This document shows positions 1 through 7,465 of a stretch of DNA of 36,042 bases, one piece after another. Position numbers and translations under genes: made by a program. This DNA is from an uncultured Acetatifactor sp. (GTDB lineage: Bacteria; Bacillota; Clostridia; Lachnospirales; Lachnospiraceae). The notes below the pieces were generated by a model. The model saw only the letters and a program-made list of their open reading frames with translations. It did no database searches and was not told where the DNA came from. The DNA lies in NCBI GenBank assembly GCA_947594835.1, contig CANQEH010000027.1:1-36042 (forward strand). Direction: 5' to 3'. Position 1 is the stretch's first letter; every line of letters starts with the position of its first letter.

Positions 1-1872
1 GCCCATTATCCCGGGAACCCCTACGGGGCGTGCTGGAGTTTTAACCCCAACTGGGAAAGGGTGGTAGATAATAGCTACTATGCCCTCACCTGCGGGATGG
101 ATACCTCTGCGGTAGTCGGATACCGATGCGGTCTGCTCCAGGGCCAGGTGCTTTCCTCCAGACAGGCGTTTGGGGGCAGCAATTATGTCAACACCGCCTA
201 TGCCCAGAACTATGAAGACAAAAGCGGGGTGGGCAGGGGCGATGGATCCGGCGGGATCCACGCAAAGGCCATCGGCTATCAGGAGAGCTTAGACCTGTCC
301 GGGGTCACGGCTGCCGATCTGGCAGCGCCGGACAAGATCCCGGACGGCGTGGAGCAGGAGGCATTGGACGCAAAGACAGTCCGTGTGGCCTGGGAAGCGC
401 CAAGGGACAATGGGACGGTTTACTATCACAAGGTGGAGACTTACCTGTCGGGAAGCACCTCGGTGCTGTCTGGCTCGAATATCACAAAGAACACCATGAC
501 CAGCGGCGTGAAAGGCTACTATTACCTGGTAGATCAAAAGGCGGACACGGTGGTGACAGACGGCGCAGGCTATGTGGAGGAGCCGTCTGTCGAGGTGGAC
601 ACGGCTAAGACCGTGCAGTATCTGCATATCGCCGCGGTGGATGTGGCGGGCAACATAAGCGATACGACCCACGTTCGGATCGATGAGGAAGAAGTGCTCT
701 GGAAGATTTATACCAGGCAGTTGTCCATCGACGGATCCGGCGGAAATGTCTATCCCGCTGCGGCGGACAAGTCCTGGTATGTCCGCGCCGACGGCAGCAC
801 CCCGTTTACCCTGCGGCATGAAGCCTATCTGGAAGGGACGGCAAGCCCTGGATACCAGTTAAACGAGACGATTTATGAGACGGTGAAAAAGGATGGCAGC
901 CGTGCCAGGAACATTGTGTACACCCCAGCCGCGGAAATATCAGATGGATCCATCCGGACGGATGCGGAAGGGCTTTCCTATGCCGTGGAAGGGGCAGCTG
1001 TGCTGCAGCAATACCCGTATTCCTATACGGTGCGGTCTGATCGGAACAAAAATCTGGCCGGGGTACAGAAATTTACCATCGCCAGGGAAATATCCGGCCA
1101 GGAGATCCAGGTGATCCCCATCGCCGGGGCGGATAAAGCCGGGGAGAAGGTCTATTCGGACTATGAAGCGGATGGGGAAAATAAAATCACCCTGATTGCG
1201 GACGGGGAAGGGCCTGTGATCAGCGGCCTGGAGGGCCTGGAGAACAGGGACCTGATCGACCGCCGGGATGGAGGCATCACTCTGGCCGTGACGGCCTGGG
1301 ACGCGCTCAGCGGCGTAAAGGAATGGTATGTGCAGATCGTCAATCTGGACAATACGGCAGAGCAGATCTACCGGCCGGACGAGACGGGAGGCATCTGCAT
1401 TGAGATCACAGAGGACACGCCCCTGTTCAGCGGAGATTTTACTGTGACAGCCTATGCGGTGGATCAGGTGGGCAATGTGACGGAGCGCTGTTTTGGCACC
1501 ACAGAGTTTTCCCTGGAGACGGAGATCCAAAGGGTGTTGGAGCCCCACGACCCCCTTTTCCGATGCGGTGAGAGCGGCGTCCTCACTTTTTCTGTGTGGG
1601 GCTATGCGGATCGGGTGGAAGTGGAATTCCCGGCGGAAATGACGGCGCTGGATCCCGGATTGAACCGGGTTTTCCTCTATGAGGATCTGCCCGCTTACCT
1701 GCACCGGGAGCAGGTTGTCTTTATGATCCCCCTGGATACGCCCGCCAACAAAACCTATGAGATCACGGTGCGGGCCTATAAAGGGGATCGGAAGCTGGAG
1801 GAATCTCCCTCCCTGGGGCTTTTGCAGGTGGACGGTACGGTTCTGGATGAGTTCCGCACCAGGCTGAGATGA
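1..1872 (+). CDS. Large surface protein with FN3/Ig-like modules, 5' end outside window
   Basis: The reading frame is open from base 1 through the GTG at 61, so this is the C-terminal part (about 623 residues visible) of a longer protein. Early residues (AHYPGNPYGACW...) look like the end of a ligand-binding or glycine-rich module. Then comes a proline-containing linker (APDKIPDGVEQ) and an FN3-like stretch ending with a typical YLHIAAVDVAGNIS strand. A second Ig-like block holds AWDALSGVKEWYV and VTAYAVDQVGNVTE, which is the D-x-(A/V)-GN pattern of bacterial surface repeats. No LPxTG sorting motif or C-terminal membrane helix is present, so anchoring is not explained here. The stop overlaps the next start (ATGA), implying co-expression with the prepilin-peptidase-like gene. 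An extracellular, perhaps adhesive or pilus-associated role is inference. Confidence 0.75.
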   Translation, partial: AHYPGNPYGACWSFNPNWERVVDNSYYALTCGMDTSAVVGYRCGLLQGQVLSSRQAFGGSNYVNTAYAQNYEDKSGVGRGDGSGGIHAKAIGYQESLDLSGVTAADLAAPDKIPDGVEQEALDAKTVRVAWEAPRDNGTVYYHKVETYLSGSTSVLSGSNITKNTMTSGVKGYYYLVDQKADTVVTDGAGYVEEPSVEVDTAKTVQYLHIAAVDVAGNISDTTHVRIDEEEVLWKIYTRQLSIDGSGGNVYPAAADKSWYVRADGSTPFTLRHEAYLEGTASPGYQLNETIYETVKKDGSRARNIVYTPAAEISDGSIRTDAEGLSYAVEGAAVLQQYPYSYTVRSDRNKNLAGVQKFTIAREISGQEIQVIPIAGADKAGEKVYSDYEADGENKITLIADGEGPVISGLEGLENRDLIDRRDGGITLAVTAWDALSGVKEWYVQIVNLDNTAEQIYRPDETGGICIEITEDTPLFSGDFTVTAYAVDQVGNVTERCFGTTEFSLETEIQRVLEPHDPLFRCGESGVLTFSVWGYADRVEVEFPAEMTALDPGLNRVFLYEDLPAYLHREQVVFMIPLDTPANKTYEITVRAYKGDRKLEESPSLGLLQVDGTVLDEFRTRLR

Positions 1873-2525
1873 GCGCGGTGATCTTTGGCATTCTGGCGGC
1901 GGGAATGTGGGTAGTCAGGCGGTGTGATGCGGAAAATGCTGCCGGGCTGAAAGCAGGGCCGGGCGTTCTGGCAGCAGGCTTTTTGGGGGTCTGGATGTTA
2001 TGGTGGCGCTTCGGACGGGAGGAGATGCTGCTCCGGGTTCTTCTGGCGATGGTCATGGGATGCCTTCTGTTTGCCTGTGTGACGGACCGGGCGCTCTGCC
2101 AGGTGTACAATGTGACCTGGTGGGCCGCTTCTTTGGCGGCAGCTCCCTTGTTTTGGCAAAGCTGCAGGAAGGGCCCGGGCGGCGGGGAAAGGGTTTTGGA
2201 ACTGGCATTGTTTCTGGGGCTGCAGCTTTTGGTGTTTGCCCGGATGTATGGGCGGGCGGACTGCTATGCGTTCTGCATCTGCGCACTGGCCCAGGCAGGG
2301 CTTGGCATGGGACTTTTGGAATTTTTGTGCCAGATGGCCGCTGCTTTCGGGATGCTTGCGCTGGTGCAGGGAGCCCGGGGGAATCTGGGCGGGGACGGGA
2401 ACTTAAAACAGCCCGTCCCCTTTTTGCCCTACATTACGGCCTCATTTTATCTGATGCTGGCCCTCCAGGGGCTTCTGGGAAACGGGGATGGAAGTGAAAT
2501 TCCCATACTGATTCGGTTTCCATGA
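1869..2525 (+). CDS. Prepilin-peptidase-like (A24 family) membrane protein, degenerate motif
   Basis: A 218-residue, very hydrophobic protein with about six predicted membrane segments. It is translationally coupled (ATGA overlap) to the surface protein upstream and overlaps the next open frame by four bases. Two features suggest the A24 prepilin peptidase family. First, an aspartate after a hydrophobic segment is followed by a VYN triplet (VTDRALCQVYN, D73), like the family's D-x-R-x-x-x-(I/V)-x-N. Second, MYGRADCYAF (D131) lies 58 residues later, where the family has GxGD. The C-terminal PVPFLPYI also resembles the conserved P-F-x-P segment of this family. The GxGD glycine is replaced by alanine (GRAD), so activity is uncertain. 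If correct, it would process type IV/Tad-like prepilins, consistent with a surface-structure locus extending left of the window. The assignment is from pattern only. Confidence 0.55.
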   Translation: MSAVIFGILAAGMWVVRRCDAENAAGLKAGPGVLAAGFLGVWMLWWRFGREEMLLRVLLAMVMGCLLFACVTDRALCQVYNVTWWAASLAAAPLFWQSCRKGPGGGERVLELALFLGLQLLVFARMYGRADCYAFCICALAQAGLGMGLLEFLCQMAAAFGMLALVQGARGNLGGDGNLKQPVPFLPYITASFYLMLALQGLLGNGDGSEIPILIRFP

Positions 2526-2617
2526 AATTTTGCGTAAAACAGTTGTGCCATTTTCCTTATTTTGGTATGATTATACTTGTTGGCCGCACCCCTGCGGCAG
2601 AAAGGCAGGGTCAAGGA

Positions 2618-3688
2618 ATGGTGACGGTTTCTCTGTGCATGATTGTAAAAAATGAAGAAAGCGTCCTGGCCAGATGCCTGGACAGCGTGGCGGATCTGGT
2701 GGAGGAGATCGTCATTGTGGATACCGGATCTACGGATCAGACCAGGGAAGTGGCGGCCAGGTATACGGACAAACTCTATGATTTTGTCTGGACAGACGAT
2801 TTCAGCGCCGCCAGGAATTTTTCCTTTTCCAGGGCTTCCATGGAGTATATCTACTGCGCTGACGCGGACGAGGTACTGGACGAGGAAAACAGGGAGCGGT
2901 TCCGGGTGTTAAAGGAGACGCTCCTTCCCGAGATCGAGATCGTGCAGATGAAATATGCCAATCAGCTGCAGTTTCAGACGGTGTACAATTTTGACCAGGA
3001 GTACCGCCCCAAGCTCTTTAAGAGGAAGCGGGATTTTGTGTGGGAAGGGCCCATCCATGAGACGGTCCGGCTGGCGCCTGTGGTATTTGACAGCGACGTC
3101 GTGATCCTGCATCTGTCCTCCGGCAGCCACGCCAAGCGGGATCTGGAAAGCTTCCACAGGCACTGCGGGGCCGGGTACAGGCTTCCCAAACGGCTGCACA
3201 ATCTCTATGCCAGGGAACTGATGATGGCCGGGGACGGGGAAGATTTTGCCAGGGCCGCCGCCTTTTTCCAGGCGTCTGCGGCGGATGGGCAGCGGGATCA
3301 GGAGGAGATTGCCGAGGCCTGCTGTGTGGCGGCGAGAGCCGCCCGTCTGGCGGGGGATGTGGTCGCCTTTTTCAAGTATGCCTCCAAGATTCTGGCAGAG
3401 GAGGCCTGCTCGGAGATCTGCTGTGAGCTTGGCCTGTTTTACGAGGGGCAGAAGGACTGGGAGGAAGCAGCGGTCTGGTATTACAACGCCGTGTACGAGA
3501 CCCAGCCCATTCTGGATCTGCGAACGCAGGGCCCCATAGGGCTTACAGGGCTGATCCGCTGTTATGAGAAATTGGGATGCGGGCAGCAGGCGGAAAGTTA
3601 CCGGGAAGAACTAAAGATGCGTTCTGCATCGGAAGACGCAAAAGGATCGGAGGCGGCAGACGCCGCAGGAAGGCAGAAGCAGGGATGA
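2618..3688 (+). CDS. Family 2 glycosyltransferase with TPR-like C-terminal region
   Basis: A 356-residue protein whose N-terminus (MVTVSLCMIVKNEE) is the standard start of GT2 enzymes. It continues with IVIVDTGSTDQT and the nucleotide-sugar/metal DxD motif in CADADEVLD (about residues 81-87). After residue ~200 the sequence becomes helical with repeat-like A/G/Y spacing (ARAAAFFQASAADG, YEGQKDWEEAAVWYYNAVYE), like TPR repeats in SunS/GtrB-related glycosyltransferases of Firmicutes. I chose ATG 2618 over an in-frame ATG at 2522 because the latter adds 32 unrelated residues, while 2618 matches the family start. The purine-rich GGCAGGG lies about 8 bases upstream. The acceptor is unknown; the neighbouring surface protein is a possible target (inference). 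The stop overlaps the hisC start. Confidence 0.85.
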   Translation: MVTVSLCMIVKNEESVLARCLDSVADLVEEIVIVDTGSTDQTREVAARYTDKLYDFVWTDDFSAARNFSFSRASMEYIYCADADEVLDEENRERFRVLKETLLPEIEIVQMKYANQLQFQTVYNFDQEYRPKLFKRKRDFVWEGPIHETVRLAPVVFDSDVVILHLSSGSHAKRDLESFHRHCGAGYRLPKRLHNLYARELMMAGDGEDFARAAAFFQASAADGQRDQEEIAEACCVAARAARLAGDVVAFFKYASKILAEEACSEICCELGLFYEGQKDWEEAAVWYYNAVYETQPILDLRTQGPIGLTGLIRCYEKLGCGQQAESYREELKMRSASEDAKGSEAADAAGRQKQG

Positions 3689-4758
3689 GCTGGGAAGACA
3701 ATGTGCGGAGAGTGGTGCCCTATGTGGCGGGAGAACAGCCGGGACGGGCGGATGTGATCAAACTGAATACCAATGAATGTCCTTATCCCCCTGCCCCCGG
3801 TGTGGCGAAGCTTTTATCCCGGATGGACTGCGGCGCACTCAGGCTGTACCCGGATCCCAACGGGACGCCTCTGCTGGAGGCGCTGGCGGAGTACTATGGT
3901 GTGAAGCGGGAGCAGGTGTTTGTGGGGGTGGGGTCGGACGACGTGCTGGCTACGGCCTTTCTGACTTTTTTCAACAGCGGCAGGCCCATCCTGTTTCCGG
4001 ACGTCACCTATTCTTTTTACGACGTGTGGGCACAGTTATATCGGATCCCTTACCGGGTATGTCCGCTGGACGAGGAATGGCACATCCGCCCGGAGGATTA
4101 TAAGCAGCCAAACGGCGGCATCGTGTTCCCCAATCCCAATGCGCCCACGGGCCTTTTGGAGGGGCTTGGGACGATAGAGGAGATCCTGCAGGCCAACCGG
4201 GATGTGGTGGTCATTGTGGATGAGGCCTATATTGATTTTGGCGGGGCCAGCGCCCTGCCGCTTCTGGAAAAATACGACAATCTCCTGATCGTGCAGACCT
4301 TTTCCAAATCCCGGGCCATGGCGGGCCTGCGGATCGGGTTTGCCATCGGGAGCGAAAAGCTGATCGCCTATCTAAACGATGTGAAATTTTCCATTAACTC
4401 CTACACCATGAATCTGCCCGCCCAGTGCATGGGGGTAGAGGCGGTGCGCGACGACGCTTATTTTAAAGGGGTTACGTCCAAGATCGCGGCGACCAGGGAG
4501 CGGGTAAAGAAGGAGCTGGCCGCTCTCGGTTTTACCTTCCCGGACTCCATGGCCAACTTTATTTTTGCCTCCCATGAGAGGATCCCGGCGGAGGAGCTTT
4601 TCCAGAAACTCCGGGCGGCGGATATCTATGTGCGCCACTGGAATAAGCCCCGTATTTCGGGATTTTTGCGGATCACCGTGGGGACGGATGCGCAGATGGA
4701 CCGGCTGTTAAGCGTTTTAAAAGCGGAAATAGCGCCCAAAGCAGGCGTTTTTCATTAA
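3685..4758 (+). CDS. hisC: Histidinol-phosphate aminotransferase (HisC-type)
   Basis: A 357-residue fold-type I PLP aminotransferase. The start at 3685 overlaps the glycosyltransferase stop as ATGA and gives the family N-terminus (MSWEDNVRRVVPYV, then IKLNTNECPYPP). Visible motifs are FPNPNAPTG, the cofactor-binding DEAYIDFGG, the Schiff-base lysine in QTFSKSRAMAGLRIGF and the C-terminal RITVG. The enzyme moves an amino group from glutamate to imidazole-acetol phosphate in histidine synthesis, and some relatives also act on aromatic keto acids. No other his genes are nearby, so a broader or different aminotransferase role in this locus cannot be excluded. The length is normal for the family. 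Confidence 0.88.
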   Translation: MSWEDNVRRVVPYVAGEQPGRADVIKLNTNECPYPPAPGVAKLLSRMDCGALRLYPDPNGTPLLEALAEYYGVKREQVFVGVGSDDVLATAFLTFFNSGRPILFPDVTYSFYDVWAQLYRIPYRVCPLDEEWHIRPEDYKQPNGGIVFPNPNAPTGLLEGLGTIEEILQANRDVVVIVDEAYIDFGGASALPLLEKYDNLLIVQTFSKSRAMAGLRIGFAIGSEKLIAYLNDVKFSINSYTMNLPAQCMGVEAVRDDAYFKGVTSKIAATRERVKKELAALGFTFPDSMANFIFASHERIPAEELFQKLRAADIYVRHWNKPRISGFLRITVGTDAQMDRLLSVLKAEIAPKAGVFH

Positions 4759-4795
4759 ATCTCATGCCGCCTGGAGCGGCAGAAAGCGAGGATGT

Positions 4796-5644
4796 ATGAT
4801 CAAGAGTTTTCTCAAAGGAATGGTAATCGGGATTGCCAATATTATCCCCGGGGTCAGCGGCGGTACCATGATGGTATCCATGGGGATTTACGACAAGCTG
4901 ATCCATTGCATCACCCACCTGTTCAGCGAGTTTAAAAAGAGCGTGCTGTTTCTGCTGCCCATCGCCATCGGTATGGTGGCTGCCATTGTCTGCAGCTCCT
5001 TTGGGATCACCTGGCTGTTTGAGCATTACCCCCTGCAGACGAACCTTTTGTTCATCGGATTGATCCTGGGCGGCCTTCCCGCCATCTGCGGCAAGGTAAA
5101 AGGAAACCGCATCCGGCTGGGGCATCTGCTCGCGGGGCTTTTGTTTTTCGTGATTGTAGTCGCGTTTGCCGCCATGGGGGAGCGGGAAGGAAACGCCCAG
5201 GATCTCTCTTTTGGGCTTGTCAATGTGTGTAAGCTGCTGGGGGTGGGCGTCATCGCCTCTGCCACCATGGTGATCCCCGGCGTCAGCGGCTCCATGGTCT
5301 TGATGCTCATGGGATTTTACCATCCCATCTTAGAGTCCATCACCCGCTTTTTTAAGGCGCTGGCGGCTTTCGACATACAGGCTATCCTGCAGGAGTGCGG
5401 TATTCTGATCCCCTTTGGCCTGGGGGTAGTGGCCGGAGTCTTTGCGATTGCGAAGCTGATTGAGATCCTGTTTGAAAAGGCTCCCCTGTATGCCTATTGG
5501 GCTATCTTAGGGCTGATCGTATCTTCCCCGGTGGCCATCCTGCTGATGATGGGCGCGGTTCCGGCGATTACAGTGGGAAGCGTGCTCACCGGGCTTGTGG
5601 CGCTGGCGGTGGGATTTGTGGTGGCCTTAAAGCTGGGCGAGTGA
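4796..5644 (+). CDS. DUF368 family polyprenyl-phosphate transporter (PopT-like)
   Basis: A 282-residue polytopic membrane protein with the internal duplication that marks DUF368: NIIPGVSGGTMMVSMGIYDKLI near the N-terminus and MVIPGVSGSMVLMLMGFYHPIL near residue 165. Members of this family have been shown to recycle undecaprenyl phosphate across the cytoplasmic membrane, supporting cell-wall and glycan synthesis. That fits the glycosyltransferase two genes upstream. A small GCCGC/GCGGC hairpin (4766-4780) sits just before the AGCGAGG ribosome binding site. Two ATG codons occur (4792 and 4796); only 4796 is in frame. The stop overlaps a possible GTG start for the next gene. Confidence 0.88.
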   Translation: MIKSFLKGMVIGIANIIPGVSGGTMMVSMGIYDKLIHCITHLFSEFKKSVLFLLPIAIGMVAAIVCSSFGITWLFEHYPLQTNLLFIGLILGGLPAICGKVKGNRIRLGHLLAGLLFFVIVVAFAAMGEREGNAQDLSFGLVNVCKLLGVGVIASATMVIPGVSGSMVLMLMGFYHPILESITRFFKALAAFDIQAILQECGILIPFGLGVVAGVFAIAKLIEILFEKAPLYAYWAILGLIVSSPVAILLMMGAVPAITVGSVLTGLVALAVGFVVALKLGE

Positions 5645-5670
5645 CGAAGAAGAACGGAAAGGCGCAGGAA

Positions 5671-6468
5671 ATGGAAGCATACGGTATCTTTGCAAAGGTT
5701 TATGACGAGCTGATGGACAATATCCCTTATGAAAAATGGGGGGAAAGGCTGGATGCTTCCATCCGCCGGTACGGCATTTCAAAGCCGGACCGGGCCGCGG
5801 AAAACCCGCTGGAAGCGGAGCGGAACCTGGTGTTGGACCTGGGCTGTGGGACGGGGACGCTGACAGAGATTTTATACCGCAGGGGATATGACATGATCGG
5901 GGTGGATCTGTCGGAAGATATGCTGAACCAGGCCCTGGAAAAGCGGGAGAAAAGCGGTTCGGAAATTCTATATCTGCAGCAGGATATGCGGGAGCTGGAT
6001 CTTTACAGCACCGTAGGCACGGTGCTCAGCGTCTGTGACGTCTTAAATTACATTCTGGAGGAAGAGGAGCTTCTGCAGGTGTTTTCCCTTGTGCACAACT
6101 ATCTCTTTCCGGGCGGTGTTTTTCTTCTGGACTTCAACACGGTTTACAAATACCGGGAGATCCTCGGCAATGTGACGATTGCGGAAAACAGGGCGGACTG
6201 CAGTTTTATCTGGGAAAACTTCTATGACCCGGAGGAGGAGATCAACGAGTATGAGCTGACGCTGTTTGTCCGGGAGGAGGACGGCCGGTTCAGCAGGCGG
6301 CAGGAAAGCCATTTCCAGCGCGGCTATACGCTGGAGCAGATGAAAGCCCTGCTGGAAAGGGCCGGTATGGCCGTGGCGGAGGCCACGGATGCGGATACGG
6401 GAGGGCCGGTGACGGAAACGAGCCAGAGGATTTATCTGGTGGCAGTCAGACAAGAGGTGTCAAAATGA
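5671..6468 (+). CDS. Class I SAM-dependent methyltransferase
   Basis: A 265-residue protein with the Rossmann motif I (NLVLDLGCGTGTLTEIL, about residues 51-67), acidic motif II (MIGVDLSEDML) and the later VLSVCDVLNYI strand. The opening MEAYGIFAKVYDELM is the usual beginning of a Firmicute methyltransferase family found beside hslO or tRNA genes. ATG 5671 is preceded by GGCGCAGGAA. A GTG at 5641 overlapping the previous stop would add ten lysine-rich residues and is possible but less family-like. The substrate is unknown. The gene ends in an ATGA overlap with hslO, so the two are probably made together. Confidence 0.8.
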   Translation: MEAYGIFAKVYDELMDNIPYEKWGERLDASIRRYGISKPDRAAENPLEAERNLVLDLGCGTGTLTEILYRRGYDMIGVDLSEDMLNQALEKREKSGSEILYLQQDMRELDLYSTVGTVLSVCDVLNYILEEEELLQVFSLVHNYLFPGGVFLLDFNTVYKYREILGNVTIAENRADCSFIWENFYDPEEEINEYELTLFVREEDGRFSRRQESHFQRGYTLEQMKALLERAGMAVAEATDADTGGPVTETSQRIYLVAVRQEVSK

Positions 6469-7376
6469 CGGTGGAAAAAGCGGGTGTGCCCATGACGGGA
6501 AGTTATATGGTGCGGGCGACAGCGGCGGACGCGCAGATCCGGGCCTTTGCCTGCACCACAAGGGAAGTGGTGGAAGCGGCAAGACAGGCCCACAACACCA
6601 GCCCGGTGGCGACGGCGGCGCTGGGGCGTCTTCTGAGCGCAGGCGCCATGATGGGAAGTATGTTAAAGGGGGAGAAGGATCTTCTGACTTTGCGGATCAA
6701 GGGAGACGGCCCGCTTGGCGGCCTGACGGTGACGGCGGATGCCTGCGGCAACGTGAAGGGATACGCCGACGTGACGGACGTGATCCTGCCTGCCAACCCG
6801 CAGGGAAAGCTGGATGTGGGCGGCGCCCTGGGGAAGGGAATGCTTCGGGTCATCAAAGATCTGGGGTTAAAAGAGCCCTATGTGGGGCAGACTCAGCTAC
6901 AGACAGGCGAGATTGCGGAAGATCTGACGTTCTATTTTGCCTCTTCGGAGCAGGTTCCCTCCTCTGTGGGGCTCGGCGTTTTGATGGAACACAACAACAC
7001 GGTGAAACAGGCGGGCGGGTTTATCCTCCAGCTGATGCCCTTTGCCCAGGAGACGCTGATTCAGCGCCTGGAGCAGAATCTGCAGGGGATTTCTTCCGTG
7101 ACGCAGATGCTGGATCAGGGGAATACCCCGGAGCAGATGCTGGGCATCCTGCTAAAGGGCCTGGATCTGCAGGTGACGGATCGGATGCCGGTGCGGTTTT
7201 TCTGCGGCTGCGGGCGGGAGAAGATCGAGAGGGTGCTGCTTGGCCTGGGCCGGGAGGAACTGCAGGACATGGTGGAGCAGGGCGAGCCGGTGGAGGTAAA
7301 CTGCAGCTTCTGCGGCAGGCGCTATCTGTTTGACGTGGAGGAACTAAAGCGCCTCTGCCGCAAAGGCACAGCGTGA
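6465..7376 (+). CDS. hslO: Hsp33 redox-regulated chaperone
   Basis: A 303-residue Hsp33. The N-terminal domain has the family strings AFACTTREVVEAARQAHNTS, ALGRLLSA and RIKGDGPLGGL. The C-terminal zinc switch has all four cysteines as CGC...CSFC (FFCGCGREK, then VNCSFCGRRY about 30 residues later). Under oxidative stress the cysteines release zinc and form disulfides, activating the cytosolic holdase. The start overlaps the methyltransferase stop (ATGA) with AGAGGT upstream. A second ATG at 6492 (MTGSYMVRATAA) is nearer the usual family start and is a reasonable alternative. Confidence 0.95.
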   Translation: MTVEKAGVPMTGSYMVRATAADAQIRAFACTTREVVEAARQAHNTSPVATAALGRLLSAGAMMGSMLKGEKDLLTLRIKGDGPLGGLTVTADACGNVKGYADVTDVILPANPQGKLDVGGALGKGMLRVIKDLGLKEPYVGQTQLQTGEIAEDLTFYFASSEQVPSSVGLGVLMEHNNTVKQAGGFILQLMPFAQETLIQRLEQNLQGISSVTQMLDQGNTPEQMLGILLKGLDLQVTDRMPVRFFCGCGREKIERVLLGLGREELQDMVEQGEPVEVNCSFCGRRYLFDVEELKRLCRKGTA

Positions 7377-7409
7377 GAAGGGCTGCGTCTGAAAGGAAAA
7401 ATAAAAACA

Positions 7410-7447
7410 CAGGCGTTTTTTGCCTGCGGGCTTGAAAGCCCTCAGGC
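7410..7447 (+). promoter_or_regulatory. Alternative hairpins in the nadE leader
   Basis: Between hslO and nadE, GCCTG (7422-7426) can pair either with CAGGC upstream (7410-7414) across a T-rich loop, or with CAGGC downstream (7443-7447). In the second case it encloses a GGGCT/AGCCC stem with a TGAA loop. The two pairings exclude each other. No T-tract follows the second hairpin, so it is not a plain terminator. It may be an mRNA stability or translational element, or chance. Confidence 0.3.
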
Positions 7448-7465
7448 AGGATCACGGGGGTCAGG

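Noticed and set aside
61..63. GTG at 61 as the true start of the first gene.
   Set aside because: The frame is open to base 1 with protein-like sequence, there is no good SD, and the protein begins in mid-domain, so the gene starts outside the window.
5497..5670. A longer methyltransferase reaching back into the DUF368 gene.
   Set aside because: The extension is an out-of-frame reading of the transporter gene and has no family similarity.
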